A DNA stretch of 64,000 nucleotides from Phoronis australis (GCA_002633005.1 NMRA01000086.1:738433-802432); one strand, 5' to 3'; shown: positions 22,415 to 33,285, counted from the first letter of the stretch. Numbers and translations are program-made. The notes: generated from the sequence alone by a model not told the origin.

Positions 22415-24783
22415 GTATAACAGATTTGTCATAAAGGTGCCTATAACTGTGACCATTTTACTTTTTACAGGAATAAAGCAGTGACCTACTAGTATATGAT
22501 GTATGAAAATTGCCATGGTCCTGTAGTTTCTCAAGTTTAGCTAACTTAGGAACATACATCTCAGGAACAGTTCTCCTGTTGAAAATGTATTTTAACTGTT
22601 CCACTTTTGCATAATGGCTTAACAAAAAGGGATTTTTATGATTGCTGTGAATAAAGTCAAAAGTTGCATAAAACAAAATGGTCATTTAAAAAATAGTTTT
22701 GGGGAGGATTTCATCTGTTTTATCAAAGGAAATTTCGTCATGCTATCGACACCATTGTTTTGCACTTTTTTGCTTAATTTTACTTAAAAGGCATAATCAC
22801 ATGGCCCAATTAATAGAAAATTAATTAATAAATTCCTACAATTTTTCTGCTTTCAGAAAATACATTTTTTCCTGAGGAAAGACCTATATTTTTTAGATAT
22901 TTGATCAAATACACGAACTTTAAGAGAAGGTCCTTTATAACCTAGTTATCTTTGGTATTGGCCTTATTAGCTTGTATCATCCGAGAAATGGTCTCTGTGT
23001 TCAGATTTTGTGGCTGCATCTGACAAAGATCAAGATATTCTGCTGAGTGGAGCTGCGGTCACTATTGTTCGAACTCTGTGTAGTTCCAGCTGAAATTGTC
23101 CAATCTTGTTATTTTTTGTCCCATAGATGTTGGGTTTCATCCATGACTCTGAGTCTATGGTAGTATAGGGTTATCTTAGTCTCTGCTGGTGTTATAATTT
23201 AAATTGAATTAGTCACTTGATGATTCCAGGAAATGAGCGAAAATCAAACGAGAGGAAATGGAATAATGTGTTACAATAGTGAAAACACGAATTGTGCATT
23301 GTTTGTATTAATTTTTGTAATAGACGTTTTTTCTTGAAGTGGTACTGTGGTATCGAATAATTCGTAACACCTTAAGTTTCAGTAATGCTTGTGGTGCCGT
23401 ACGCGCTTCAATTCATCATGAGGGGCATGTTGTCTCCCATATGCGTAGTCAGCTCACCAGTATGACGTTGTCTATTCACTCTTCCACCTGTGGTGCACAG
23501 TGTGGTGGGTATATGTAGAATGGGGAACTACATAACTGTCAACACTTGTTCTGTCAAGCCCCATGGCTACATACGCACGCCATGCATGTTCGAGTGTACG
23601 GACGTATTCTTCAAAGCATTTTTTTGCAGAAACTGTAATTCTTTTACGTTCCCAAAAGTGATTTAATAGACAGGTTATGAACGAAGTTACTTTATGTGAC
23701 ATTCTTTCATTGTCACATCGAACAGCGTTGTCTTGTCTGCCGCTGGATATTTCTAGTTCATTTCATCCGTTACTGTCGCTTAGGCGTAAATTAGTAAGGG
23801 TTTCCTCGCGCGCGACTGCATTGCATTATCGTTGAACACGTCTGTTTGCCTGCGTTTAGACCAGGACTTTTCTCGTATATATTCAATAGCTAAATATTTA
23901 AAAGAAACCATTTTCATCATTTGTTAACCTAAATTAAAGGAATTTTATTGATAGTGGGGTCTTCATGGTATTCATGGTACGCAAGATATTGATGTCAACG
24001 ATCGCGTGTCTTTGAATCACATTGATGTCTTTAGAATCAACTTTGGCTCGTTGGTGTCTTAGTTTTGGGTGGTCAGGAAGTAAACCGGCTCTTGGCGCCT
24101 TTGAAACTTTTTGGCGATACAGACATCCTTCTTGGTTATTATTGAGTATGGTAGGGTATCTCTGCTCAGCACAAATCTAGGTGTTGACGAAACTCGATTG
24201 GTTTTTAGACATCGTTCTACGTGTACACATGTTTTCTTATGTAATAAACTTTCACTTTCTTTGTACGTTGCTCGTTTATTATTATTTTTTCTTTTGATAT
24301 TTTTTCTTTTGAAGAATGTTTGTGTCACAAGCTTACGCGTAAGATAATGTATAGTTTAGTCGGAAAATGGCCTATCGTGATCTCCTTGGACATCAATTGC
24401 TAAATTGTATTTTTACGAACTCAAGGAAATTAGGTGCCGAAAATGAAAATTGGTGTTGACGAGCCATTTAATGTATGACGTATGTTTTTATGGAAATTAT
24501 TACCACCATTACCGAATTTTTCGTTATCGCAGTCGTTGACTCGTATAATTAGGAAGGTCTTCCATGAAGTCATTTACGTAATCAAGTGCATCTGGTGTGT
24601 TGCATCGATTCTTCATGGACAGATCGTCAAAAAACGCGGTTATGTGCAAATTAGAATTTGTAATCTTAATTCCTGTAAGCTGTTTCACAACAAATGTTTA
24701 TTAAACGTACTTACGAGCAACCAATAATGATGTTTGCAAGTAGTAATTGTGCAGTTCATGTGTTTTTGGCTCCAATTAAGTTC
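22415..24783. other. Intergenic, no feature recognised
   Basis: AT-rich sequence with short open frames only; no domain, tRNA, long repeat or convincing splice-bounded exon was recognised. Confidence 0.6.
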
Positions 24784-25091
24784 CACCATTTCATGTCGCT
24801 TTCGTCAGAAAAATAGCTCTTCTACTTCGGCCACGTCACAAATATCGGCTGGAGATCAACCAGTGAGTAAATTATCATAGGACCAGACGGCTACGATTGT
24901 CCTAGCTTACCTTCATTCCGTGTCTATCCTACAGTTTCACCATTTCATGTCGCTTTCGTCAGAAAAATAGCTCTTCTACTTCGGCCACGTCACAAATATC
25001 GGCTGGAGATCAACCAGTGAGTAAATTATCATAGGACCAGACGGCTACGATTGTCCTAGCTTACCTTCATTCCGCGTCTATCCTACAGTTT
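24784..25091. repeat. Near-identical 154-bp tandem duplication
   Basis: Units 24784-24937 and 24938-25091 appear to differ at one base (ccgTgtc versus ccgCgtc). Each unit contains a donor-like CCAGTGAGTAAAT and ends with an acceptor-like tatcctacag. Such identity next to strongly diverged repeats indicates a recent duplication or an assembly artefact. Confidence 0.92.
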
Positions 25092-25291
25092 CATTCGGAG
25101 CAGAGGGAGAAAAAGGACAATTCAGAGGGGACACACCTAGTTCATTCAACAAAGACCGCTACCCCTCCAGTAGACCGAGACAGCCAGATGGCACAATTGA
25201 CGGTTGCAGTGCTGTGCGTCTCCCACATTTTGAAGCTAAGGGAGCCACCTACCTCGCTGATGGCGATGACACTGGATCAATACTTTCTTAA
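25089..25291 (+). CDS. Possible terminal exon or gene fragment, unrecognised
   Basis: After an acceptor-like tcctacag at 25081-25088, a 66-codon frame runs from 25091 to a TAA at 25289-25291 without an internal ATG. The peptide is mixed and hydrophilic (for example GAEGEKGQFRGDTPSS, and LADGDDTGSILS at the end), unlike random AT-rich translation. Against it, the duplicated unit upstream cannot join it in frame: its 82-nt exon-like part never ends in the phase required here. No family is recognised, and it may be the end of a dead gene. Confidence 0.3.
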
Positions 25292-25374
25292 AAGCACTAA
25301 AAGAGAAAGCAGTTACCGTGAGACCAAACGAGTGGACAGCGGGAAGGAATGTAACCGTAAACATGCAAACGGGG

Positions 25375-25566
25375 TTAGGGTTCTAGGTTTACAGAGTTGG
25401 GGTTACAGGGTTAGGGGAAGAGTTCCAGGATTAGGGTAAGGGTCAGGGTAGGGGTTAGGGTTGGACTTCCAGGGTTAGGGTTAGGGTTCTGGTGCTAGGC
25501 TTAAGGTCCCACAGTTGGGGTTTGGGTTAGGGCTGGGTAGGCCGGTTAGGGTTAGCTAGGGTAAAG
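25375..25566 (+). repeat. Interstitial telomere-like (TTAGGG) degenerate tract
   Basis: Eight exact TTAGGG hexamers (starting near 25375, 25411, 25431, 25455, 25475, 25481, 25526 and 25545) sit among variants such as TAGGG, TCAGGG and TTGGGG, all on the same strand. TTAGGG is the ancestral metazoan telomere unit; this is an old internal tract. Confidence 0.9.
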
Positions 25567-25829
25567 ATTGGGTTGTTTCAACAAACAATGCAAAAATAAA
25601 TCAACATAAACTACTGTCAAGACTTCGATTAGTGACATAGAGATGAAATAGTGCCAAAACTTGGAAATATTTGAAAGTTGAAATTTGACCAATCTTTTTA
25701 AGGGGGCACAGAACAGTTCTCACAGGGGTTTGCCTGTCAGAACACACGTCAATGCACTCTTCACCCTTTCTTCACTTTGTCCAAAACTACATGCAAATAA
25801 GGAAATGTTTTGAGTCATTTCACATCACA

Positions 25830-26055
25830 AGCCCTACAGATGAGCACAGAAACTTTATTCTCTCTTGTATTTTTGACCCATTCACTCCCAGTGGAAACCA
25901 AGCCGAACTAAGAAAAATGAGGGCAAAAAAATGCAAAATCGGCACTTTTCACCCCAAAATCACCACTTTCCTGCCGATGCTCGACTAAAGCCAACATTAG
26001 ATTCCGAAAGCAAATTTCCTACCGATTCCAAAAATGTGGTTCAAAAGTACTGTCA
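25830..26055 (+). repeat. Dispersed diverged repeat, copy 1
   Basis: It shares an ordered set of motifs with 47215-47420: ACTTTATTCT, GTATTTTTG, then AGATTC(C/T)GAAAGC, AATTTCCT, GATTCCAAAA and TTCAAAAGT. No termini or coding capacity were defined. It is probably an old transposon fragment. Confidence 0.55.
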
Positions 26056-26341
26056 ACCAACTAGTTTTTTTGCAAATCTGGCTTGTTTGAGGGCTACCTG
26101 AAATCGCGGCCAATTTCTCAGTTGCTACACAGCAATGCACAACTGCAACAGGGGGCCACCATCTTGAAGAAGAGTGCAGCTACAGCCGAGAAACTGGCCT
26201 TTTTTCATTCCCAGCATGTTCACAAATACAACAAAAAAACATTCACTTGGCCTACACACAATACCTAATTGAAAAATGCCCCCAAGCCTGGCCTAGCCCT
26301 AGATTTTAACAGCGGCCACAACCTAACTATTCAGTGCCACC

Positions 26342-26604
26342 TTAGGACGCCCGTTTTTGCGGTTCCTCGGTCAAAGGTCATAAATCCGAGAGGAAAGGTC
26401 AAAGGTCACATGGGATGGATGCAATCGGAAGGGACATCATCCGCCTATCGGACGGATGTGTCAATGACGTCACACCTCGTGACGTAATAGGTTTAATTAG
26501 ACCGGTTAGAGAGGCACCTCGATGCTCTCGTGGCACGTTTTTGCGGCTCCTCGCAACGGATGGAGAGCCGAAACAAAAGAGGGATTACGCTGCTGGAATA
26601 AGAA
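26342..26604 (+). repeat. Left terminal inverted repeat of the Polinton-like element
   Basis: Matches the reverse complement of 35022-35290 through GACGCCCGTTTTTGCGG, the paired AGGTCA sites, GATGGATGCAATCGGAAGGG and GAGGGATTACGCTGCTG, with scattered substitutions and small indels. Similarity stops just past 26604. Confidence 0.88.
26368..26408 (+). promoter_or_regulatory. Two nuclear-receptor DR1 motifs in the left terminal repeat
   Basis: AGGTCA-A-AGGTCA at 26396-26408 is a perfect direct repeat with 1-bp spacing, the binding motif of RXR, HNF4 and COUP-type dimers. CGGTCA-A-AGGTCA at 26368-26380 is a one-mismatch version. Binding and activity are inferred from the motif only. Confidence 0.6.
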
Positions 26605-26726
26605 CAAAAGGGACCTTACAGATGTTGCGTATGAATATGTTCCGCTAGAAATACACTACAAAAATCACCAAGACGTTCAGACACCATTATCCGTAAAAGT
26701 AGTAAATTATTAGTAGCAAATTATTA

Positions 26727-27408
26727 AAAGTCCCAAGTCAAATGTTCAACTGAGGTCCAGTCCTGACGCGGTCGTCGAACAATTGTCTTTGGGATAAAAG
26801 TAGGCGAACGCGCACCTCTCTTGAGGTAAGTATACCTAGGACATATTACTCCCAGGGTATACATATTGTTATCGCCAACTAACCGAAATCCTTTGTTGAG
26901 GGCCGAGCTACTCTTCGTGGTCTGTAACACTTTAATATACCTCGCCTTGTCGCCTATTTCTCTGTCGTTGTACTCCTTTACAGCTAAAATGAGATTTACC
27001 CCACGTAATACGTTTTAGAGCAAAGCGCGATGCAGCAGTCCCCTTCAAATTCTAGTTTAAATAAGACGGGCGTGCGCGTGTCGTACGCTTCGTTTTCTTC
27101 CGTGTCCGTTCGCGGAAACCAAAGATGTTTTTCCCTCTCGAAAGCTGCTCGCATGTCTGGTTTAATCACATCCTCTAGACAGTTACCGGATATAGCCATG
27201 TACTCCGAGTCAGTGTCCATCTCTCAATATTCGAAATCGGATCTGTCGACGACATGAAGTCGCAGTAAAAAAACTCCAACATGCGCAACTTTGCGTACTG
27301 GTGAACAAAGAAGCCTATTTGAAGCGGCAGGTTAAGGCGGATGGACTTCTTTTTCATCTCCAATTCGTAGGTTTCGTCCCCCTTGTAGTTAACGAGTCTA
27401 GATTTAGT
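26727..27408 (-). pseudogene. Protein-primed DNA polymerase B (Polinton/Maverick type), decayed C-terminal part
   Basis: Reading the minus strand from 27408 down, successive open pieces in different frames follow the C-terminal order of the protein-primed family B polymerases of Polintons and related adintovirus-like elements. First comes a segment ending in the conserved AKLRMLEFFY stretch (to about 27260). Then palm motif C with the catalytic DTDS (about 27218-27207), a FEGDCCIALCSKTYY-like block (about 27020), FSCKG and finally NKGFR (about 26890). In the intact enzyme this domain copies the element's own DNA from a protein-primed end. Here there are at least three frame changes, a stop just before DTDS and a stop at 26996-26998, so it is dead. 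The N-terminal exonuclease and earlier motifs were not found upstream. The 3' end points toward the nearby left terminal repeat. Confidence 0.85.
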
Positions 27409-28860
27409 CCTTCATTTGCAATTTAATGAGATTGTGTATGTTTAAAGGTAGATTAAATTTGGTTGAAATGGGCCGGTCGGAGAATTTCTCGCGTTGTCAG
27501 TGTTGTACTAGTGATGATTGAATGGCGCATGCGTCGCTGTCTGCATGTAAACAGCTGGTAAAAAGACGGAATTGTTGTCAAAATACGTCGTCCAGCTTAG
27601 GCTAAGCTTTATTTTTGCTATTTTCTCTGGTGCAAGTGTTCTACAGGTGGTCACAAATTCCCATAAGACCCAGTAAGGTTACTACATTCGTGGAGAATTG
27701 CGATCAAAAGGGTCAACCAACTGACAAAAAGTGTGTGGATGCCGAAGCCCCGCGTGTGTTCTATGCATTTCCATGGCATTGGGAGACTACATAACGTTAC
27801 TTGGTAAGTTTTCAGCAATCAGTTTCTATCGACATCGTTCGGTGATGTTATCCCCACCAGTTACCCCCACTGAATAACGGGTTTATAATTATTGAGCGGG
27901 GCTAAGTGTTTCTTTTCGGAAACTCACCCGGGACTCGGATGCGGGGTAGGCTAGCAGCACATATGTGACATGTTCACATATTGTCCTGGGTGGGAATGCG
28001 CCCAAAATAAGAGGTGTATGGTACGTGACGCTCAGAAGTCAAGAGTGACTTTTTCACAGCAGTTTCTCTTCAAACCTATGCTATGTCCAATAAAATTCTG
28101 TAGATGAGAGTTTCCTTATTTTATAGCGGACCACATACCGTGGACTACCATATTAGTTACCGAATTAACATGAATAAGCTATTCAGTAAATATTGTAACA
28201 TTGCATTGGAATAAAAATTGACACCTAGAATGAACTTTACTTGTTGAGATCAGAACCACATTTTAGGTGTCATGAAAAATACACATTGGTAAATCACTTT
28301 TAGCCTATTTCATTTTAATTCAGATCTTAAATAAGACTTCGGCACAAAGATTATTAGTTTTTTATAAACATGAAGATGAGACGTCAAGTATGTTTTGCCT
28401 TACAAAAGTAGTTTTGTGTTGCATTTTCTTTTATAATTTGCTAATATTTCTGACTATTCTGTTACAGGTGAGAGAAAACGACTGAAACAGCCGCCTGACC
28501 GTCTATTTTACCTTCCGACAAAGTGAAAAGCAATCCTTCCTTGAACCTAATTCAGAAAGTCAGCCCTCGATATGCCTGATTATGGACTTCGTTGCATTAG
28601 AAAAATTACAATTGTTTTTAGCAATGTTGTTTCTTTGCGTGTATGTGGTTGTTCAGTCTGTCATTTTGTTTCTAAATGTACTGTTAATTGTTCATTCTCG
28701 AATCTTGTGAATAGCAGATTCTTATCCAGCTAGCTACAATTGAAAACATACTTTCTGCATGTGGAACATTTAACACAAAACTTTAAATTGTTCAAAGGCT
28801 TTCTTAAAAAAGCTCTAAAAATAATTACACACACAAACAAGTCAAATGCAAACAAAGGGA
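27409..28860. other. Interior of the Polinton-like element, unassigned
   Basis: No further polymerase motif, capsid, ATPase or integrase motif recognised on either strand; open frames are short. It may be non-element insertion or fully decayed sequence. Confidence 0.5.
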
Positions 28861-28864
28861 ATAC

Positions 28865-28870
28865 TTTATT
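28865..28870 (-). terminator. Candidate polyadenylation signal (AATAAA), minus strand
   Basis: TTTATT on the + strand reads AATAAA on the minus strand. It lies about 330 bp downstream of the stop at 29196-29198, consistent with a 3' end for that minus-strand frame. Confidence 0.35.
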
Positions 28871-29195
28871 TTGATCGCTGCACATTTCTATAGGTCAACA
28901 GGAAAATGACAATTCGCGAGCGTATATGGCAACCATTTCAGGTTTATAAAGAATATGAACAACTGCACTGTATGGGGCTTTAAAACTGAAGAAATATTGT
29001 GGTTTCAATAATTAGTGACAAACTTGCCTGCTGATGAAAAATTTATTCGATCATCAAAGTGTAACATTAACGGGCTTTCTACTGACAATAAGACAATCGA
29101 TGCAGACACTGAATGTCATTTCCCCATAGTGTGCACCAAATTGAAAAGTTTTTACCATTAGTATAAAGCCTTTCTTCTGAAAGGGAAAGTCAATG

Positions 29196-29606
29196 TCACT
29201 CAGTGAGAAAGGACAGGTATTTATACCAGATGCTTTTGGTTTTCATTTCACAGGGATCTAGTTTCAGTGGCTTATAGAAGCGCTTGTTAAAAAGGTCCAG
29301 TTTCGGAATCACTTGACTCGTTTTGTGCCCAAAATCTGACCCTGAACTAGACCAGAGTGTCACTAGGTCTTCTTTAGCTTCAGTCCCTAAGCTATTGTCC
29401 ACACATGACTCGTTGCCTATGAAAGGACATCCTCACCAATGAGGCTGACTTGTGTAGCAGTCAGATATAGTTCCTCTTCATACACAAACAATCCACTTGC
29501 ACGTGGTCTTATGGTAACTTAGTAGGGCCTACTGCGATTCACATTTCCCCAGGGCCACTGACTTGTACATTGTGCCATGCAGCACTGCTGGTGTGTGGAA
29601 ATGCTG
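29196..29606 (-). pseudogene. Unrecognised minus-strand gene remnant
   Basis: Three protein-like pieces follow one another on the minus strand. Codons 29603-29532 come first, directly after a pyrimidine-rich acceptor-like tctcttcccacag. Next, after two in-frame stops, are 29519-29420 (includes SGLFVYEEELYLTATQVSLI). Finally, after a one-base frame change near 29430, about 77 codons run to a TAA/TGA-type stop at 29196-29198 (includes KLDLFNKRFYKPLKLDPC). The amino-acid mix is typical of real protein rather than random translation, and an AATAAA follows downstream. No family is recognised. It could be a decayed gene of the surrounding element or a captured host fragment. Confidence 0.35.
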
Positions 29607-30383
29607 TGGGAAGAGAAAGGAGTAACAAATCTTGTCTGTGTTGCGGCTTGACGTGGCCTTAAGATGTCACTGAACCTGGAACAAATATCGAAATATGAAT
29701 AATGAAGTACTCCAGGTTGGGTCAAAAACGCTACCCCTTTTTTCAAAAATATGATATGGTGACTGCTCTACAATTTCACACAAAATTAAATAATTACTAT
29801 TTCCAGAAAGCAAGGGTGTATATAATAAGTATTGTATAAAACTGCGTCTTTACTTTTCATTCGTAGCTATAACAATTCTTTAAACGCATCACTTGTCTGC
29901 AAAATATGCAAGTTTTTTTTAGACAAATTCAAACCTTTGTTACCCATTTTCAATCCTTTTTATTTTTTACACTTTCAGCAATTTATACTCCAATTACAGA
30001 TTCTTGGGTCTGTGAAGCATACTGCTGGTCTAAAGCTAAAAGAACAGTTTCTCAGACTTTCTATTTTTTTCTAATAGAAGATATAAAGACTTGGGTCACT
30101 TAAACAATGATGGTTAATCTTTCTGTTGTTTAAGAGTAATTATAAATCGTACGGCACCATCAAAAATGCAATTTTTACAAAAATGGCAGTCATTTGAATT
30201 TATAACAGTTTCATAAGATCCAACATTTCAAGGCATGAGTTAAGACTATTCAGTCATTGAGAATTCAGAAAATGTAATATATCTTTATGGGTTTACAATT
30301 GATAGCAATTTCATGAGTTGAAGGAACTTCATGAAGAATTACCTCACCATGCACTTTCGCCCAGACACTATTACCTGTTATTT

Positions 30384-30675
30384 TCACACATTCAGTTGTA
30401 CCAAATTTCTCAACCCCAACCCCTTATGCCAATCCCCCGCTAAGGACCTGAATAAGTATATTAACAAAACGACTTGCATAGCTTTCTTTAAAAATAGCTG
30501 TCCCTTTTCAAAGGCTTTGTTCCTTGTCTCCGATATAGAAAGTAGCTTTGACAATACATCTACACTGGATGGGAAGATCTTGCTTGTTAGCTGCAGTCAA
30601 ATGCTTAAAACCAATTTTTGTCCATTCAGGCACGGTGCAGAATACCTTCTCTGCACGGTACAAGCCCCCAAACAT
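30384..30675 (-). pseudogene. Possible GIY-YIG nuclease-like fragment (LEM-3/ANKLE1-like), decayed
   Basis: A 55-codon minus-strand frame opens with ATG at 30675 and ends at 30508; it contains CRCIVKATFYIGDK, resembling the start of the metazoan LEM-3/ANKLE1-type GIY-YIG nuclease domain (consensus near RAIFYVGKG). A second piece, in another frame from about 30535 to a TGA at 30384-30386, includes FEKGQLFLKKAMQ and a HKGLGL stretch, which could be the downstream part of the same domain. A frame change and stop between them indicate decay. The family call rests on one short motif and is tentative. Confidence 0.3.
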
Positions 30676-31203
30676 AAAAACCAAAGGTCACGGGAAAACA
30701 GACATGATAGATTTCCATTTCAACGTGTATTAGATTTCCAGAAGACATCGGATAGGGAGTAAACAAATAGTCTTATCGATATTTGTCAGGTACCCTTTGC
30801 CATTGGGCTTGGATTGTAATCTTACTGACAGCATAAACATTCAGCAGTGATTGATGTGTCTGTCACTGATAAACCTGTGAGAAATCATTCCAAACAATAA
30901 TACTGCTTTGATGTACGAAAAGATCCGAGTGCTACGTCAAGTATCGTAACACACATTACAACAAAGAAAGATTAACCCGACTAGCGACTGGCGCGAAGTC
31001 GACATAGGCGAGTACCTCAGTTAACAGGCATCAGTAGAATAAACATGGAATAATCGTTAAAATAATCACAAACCTTACCTTTGTATAAGGTCGTGCTTAT
31101 TTCCTCTCATATAAACACCCTTTTCACGCAATCTCCGATACAGTTGTCACGGCAAGCCATTTCACCATGTATTTAAAGGGCTCGCGAAATTGTGGCTGCT
31201 TAA

Positions 31204-32017
31204 AGGCGAAGGCAACCTATTTTCATGTCATTTTTAGCAAAAATAAGGTTCGTTGATTATCCCAGACATATTTTCCACTTAATTACAGCATTTCCTAATT
31301 TGATTAATTATTCGTTTTCTACTCCGGAAGTGACGTTTTAGGAGGCTAGGATTTCGCGCCAATTTCTTTTCCCGTAGTCTGACTATGAGCATTGACGAGT
31401 CAGTCATAGATCTACCTCGGTTGTCATAAGTTCAGTCGTCGTTTGCTTTTGTTTACGAGTCAGTCAACATGTTGCTGCCTACCGGGATGTACTCATTATG
31501 ACCCAAAGCCTGTAAGCAGCCCTGCTGCGATATTGAGAAGTGGGAGTGAATACAGGCCCCGTTCGACACCCAGTGAAGAGGACAGTTCGTGGTTCAATGA
31601 ACAGATCGGTGAGCCAAACTTTGATAAGTTTATTCTGGACTTATCTAAAGTACTGGAGCTATTTAGAAGGTGCCAGGTGTGAAGCGAGGGTGTCACACGA
31701 CGGCGTGTAAACAGTTTGTGTGCTCAAGTCACTATCAGTGGGAGTGTGTCGCGGACACTGAGTCGTAAACAAAAGCCCGCGATGACCGAACTTATCAAAA
31801 CCGCGAGATAGAACAATGACTGAGTGGGCAGCTGTCACAGTCAGACTATACGAAAAGAAATAGGCGGGAAATTCTTGCCTCCCAAAACGTCACTTCCGGA
31901 GTAGAGAACGAATAATTAATCAAATTACGAAAAGCTGTAGCTAAAGGGAAAATATGTCTGGGATAATTACCAACGAACCTTATTTTTGCTAAAGACATGA
32001 AAAAGGTGCCTTCGCCT
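31204..32017. mobile_element. Kolobok-like TTAA-flanked element with ~170-bp terminal repeats
   Basis: The element starts AGGCGAAGGCAACC and ends with the complement (GGTGCCTTCGCCT). Inverted arms extend about 170 bp (31204-31375 and 31850-32017) with small differences. Perfect TTAA target duplications lie at 31200-31203 and 32018-32021. TTAA sites with AGG...CCT ends fit the Kolobok superfamily (piggyBac also uses TTAA). The interior holds a transposase-like exon. It is nested inside the 8.95-kb element. Confidence 0.75.
31473..31682 (+). CDS. Putative transposase N-terminal exon within the Kolobok-like element
   Basis: An open frame includes CCCLPGC near its start, a hydrophilic Ser/Pro stretch and FDKFILDLSKVLELFRRCQ before a stop at 31680-31682. 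CAG|gtgtga at 31675-31683 could be a splice donor. A Leu/Phe-rich run ending in LFxxC is reminiscent of a segment in Kolobok-type transposases, and TTAA flanks support that family. No catalytic residues are present, so this non-autonomous copy keeps only a 5' fragment. The open frame extends 5' to 31443 without an ATG; the start is uncertain. Confidence 0.4.
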   Translation, partial: CCLPGCTHYDPKPVSSPAAILRSGSEYRPRSTPSEEDSSWFNEQIGEPNFDKFILDLSKVLELFRRCQV

Positions 32018-32396
32018 TTAAACTATCACCAATCGGGTGCTTAAAATTTATTTTCAGGAAATGTGAACCCTAGAAATTGTGATTGCGCCTTTTCGGGATG
32101 TATCTTTCTACTGTCGATGACTTTTGTTTACGATAGTGTCCTGTATTCATACAGTATGAATAACACACCTGTTAAATCGGCCAGATATGTGTTTATTGTA
32201 CATGTATGTGCTTCAAGCACGCGGCTATTAAACATCACTGCAGAAACGAAATAGTTTCTGCGACGCCACTTGCATGACAAGGCTAAAAATCGTTCACAGC
32301 CCGCCATTTTTCACGTTGTTGTAAAGCTAACCAATGACTGCCGCGGTTACATCGACCAATGCTAAAGCGCGTGCCGCTGCGTGATACCTGCGTGCT

Positions 32397-32799
32397 GGGC
32401 CCAGTCTCTAATCTTTGTACTGGAAACGAACTCGAAACTAATTTTGGCAATTTCTCTGCTCCTTTTGTGCGAACTTAAGATAATTGGTTATCAGACTGTG
32501 CTAGAATACATTATAGTTTATGCATAGGAGTTTCTAGTTCAAGTTTGCCCTTGAAGACCCTTATATTCGTGCTACAAACTCGAGTAAAAACTCGAAATTT
32601 CGAGTTCAAACTCGAACTTATTGCTTTAATATTGGGTTTACAAACTGTGAACTAAGGACAATAAATTATCTACGTAAATTATTGTGTACTCGAGCATAGA
32701 ATAATAGACTTTTATCTTGAGTTCGCCCAAAAGTAGAGTAGAAAATGCCAAACCTAATTTCGAGTTCCATTTCGAGTAAAGAGATTGGAGACCGGGCCC
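32397..32799. mobile_element. Palindromic (foldback) MITE, copy 2
   Basis: It starts GGGCCCAGTCTC and ends GAGACCGGGCCC, with arms over 100 bp long (CGAACTCGAAACTAATTTT left, AACCTAATTTCGAGTTCC right) and a central CGAGTTTTTACTCG-type palindrome. It is the same family as 22014-22414 and better preserved. Flanking copies of GATACCTGCG(C/T)GCT and GGGAACCAGCGAG show a second, older repeat around it. Confidence 0.85.
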
Positions 32800-33285
32800 A
32801 GGCTGGGCTAAGCAAGCGGGGAACCAGCGAGGGTAAAGCGCTGCCTGTTTAGAATTCGACTAGCCAATCAGAAACTCCGGTGTAAAAAAATTTCCCGAGG
32901 AATGTGATACCTGCTAACTTTCGTTTAGCACTGTGATAGAGTGTATGATACCTGCGCGCTGGCGCGGCTACCGCCCCACCTAGCGGCAAGCAGGGAACCA
33001 GCGAGTCACCACTAGTACACGCGCGCCCTCTAGTTAATGTAAATTTTCCGAATTTGTAAGTAAAAACTAAAAAAAAAATTGCCCAAGAACTGTTGGTCGA
33101 CAAAATAACACCAATTTTCATAACGAACAAGACGCAGTTGAAAAGTTATAATCGTCTCAAGGTAACTGTCATACAAAAAGTTAGCAAACTTTGAGACTTT
33201 TTCGGCATCAATGACGTCTTTGATTAGTGACGACGTCAGTGTTATTGTTGACGTACATTGTACGTAATCATTAATCATTTGTATA

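Noticed and set aside
30331-30762. 143-codon + strand open frame
   Set aside because: The minus strand of the same stretch carries a more protein-like (GIY-YIG-like) remnant; this frame looks like its shadow.
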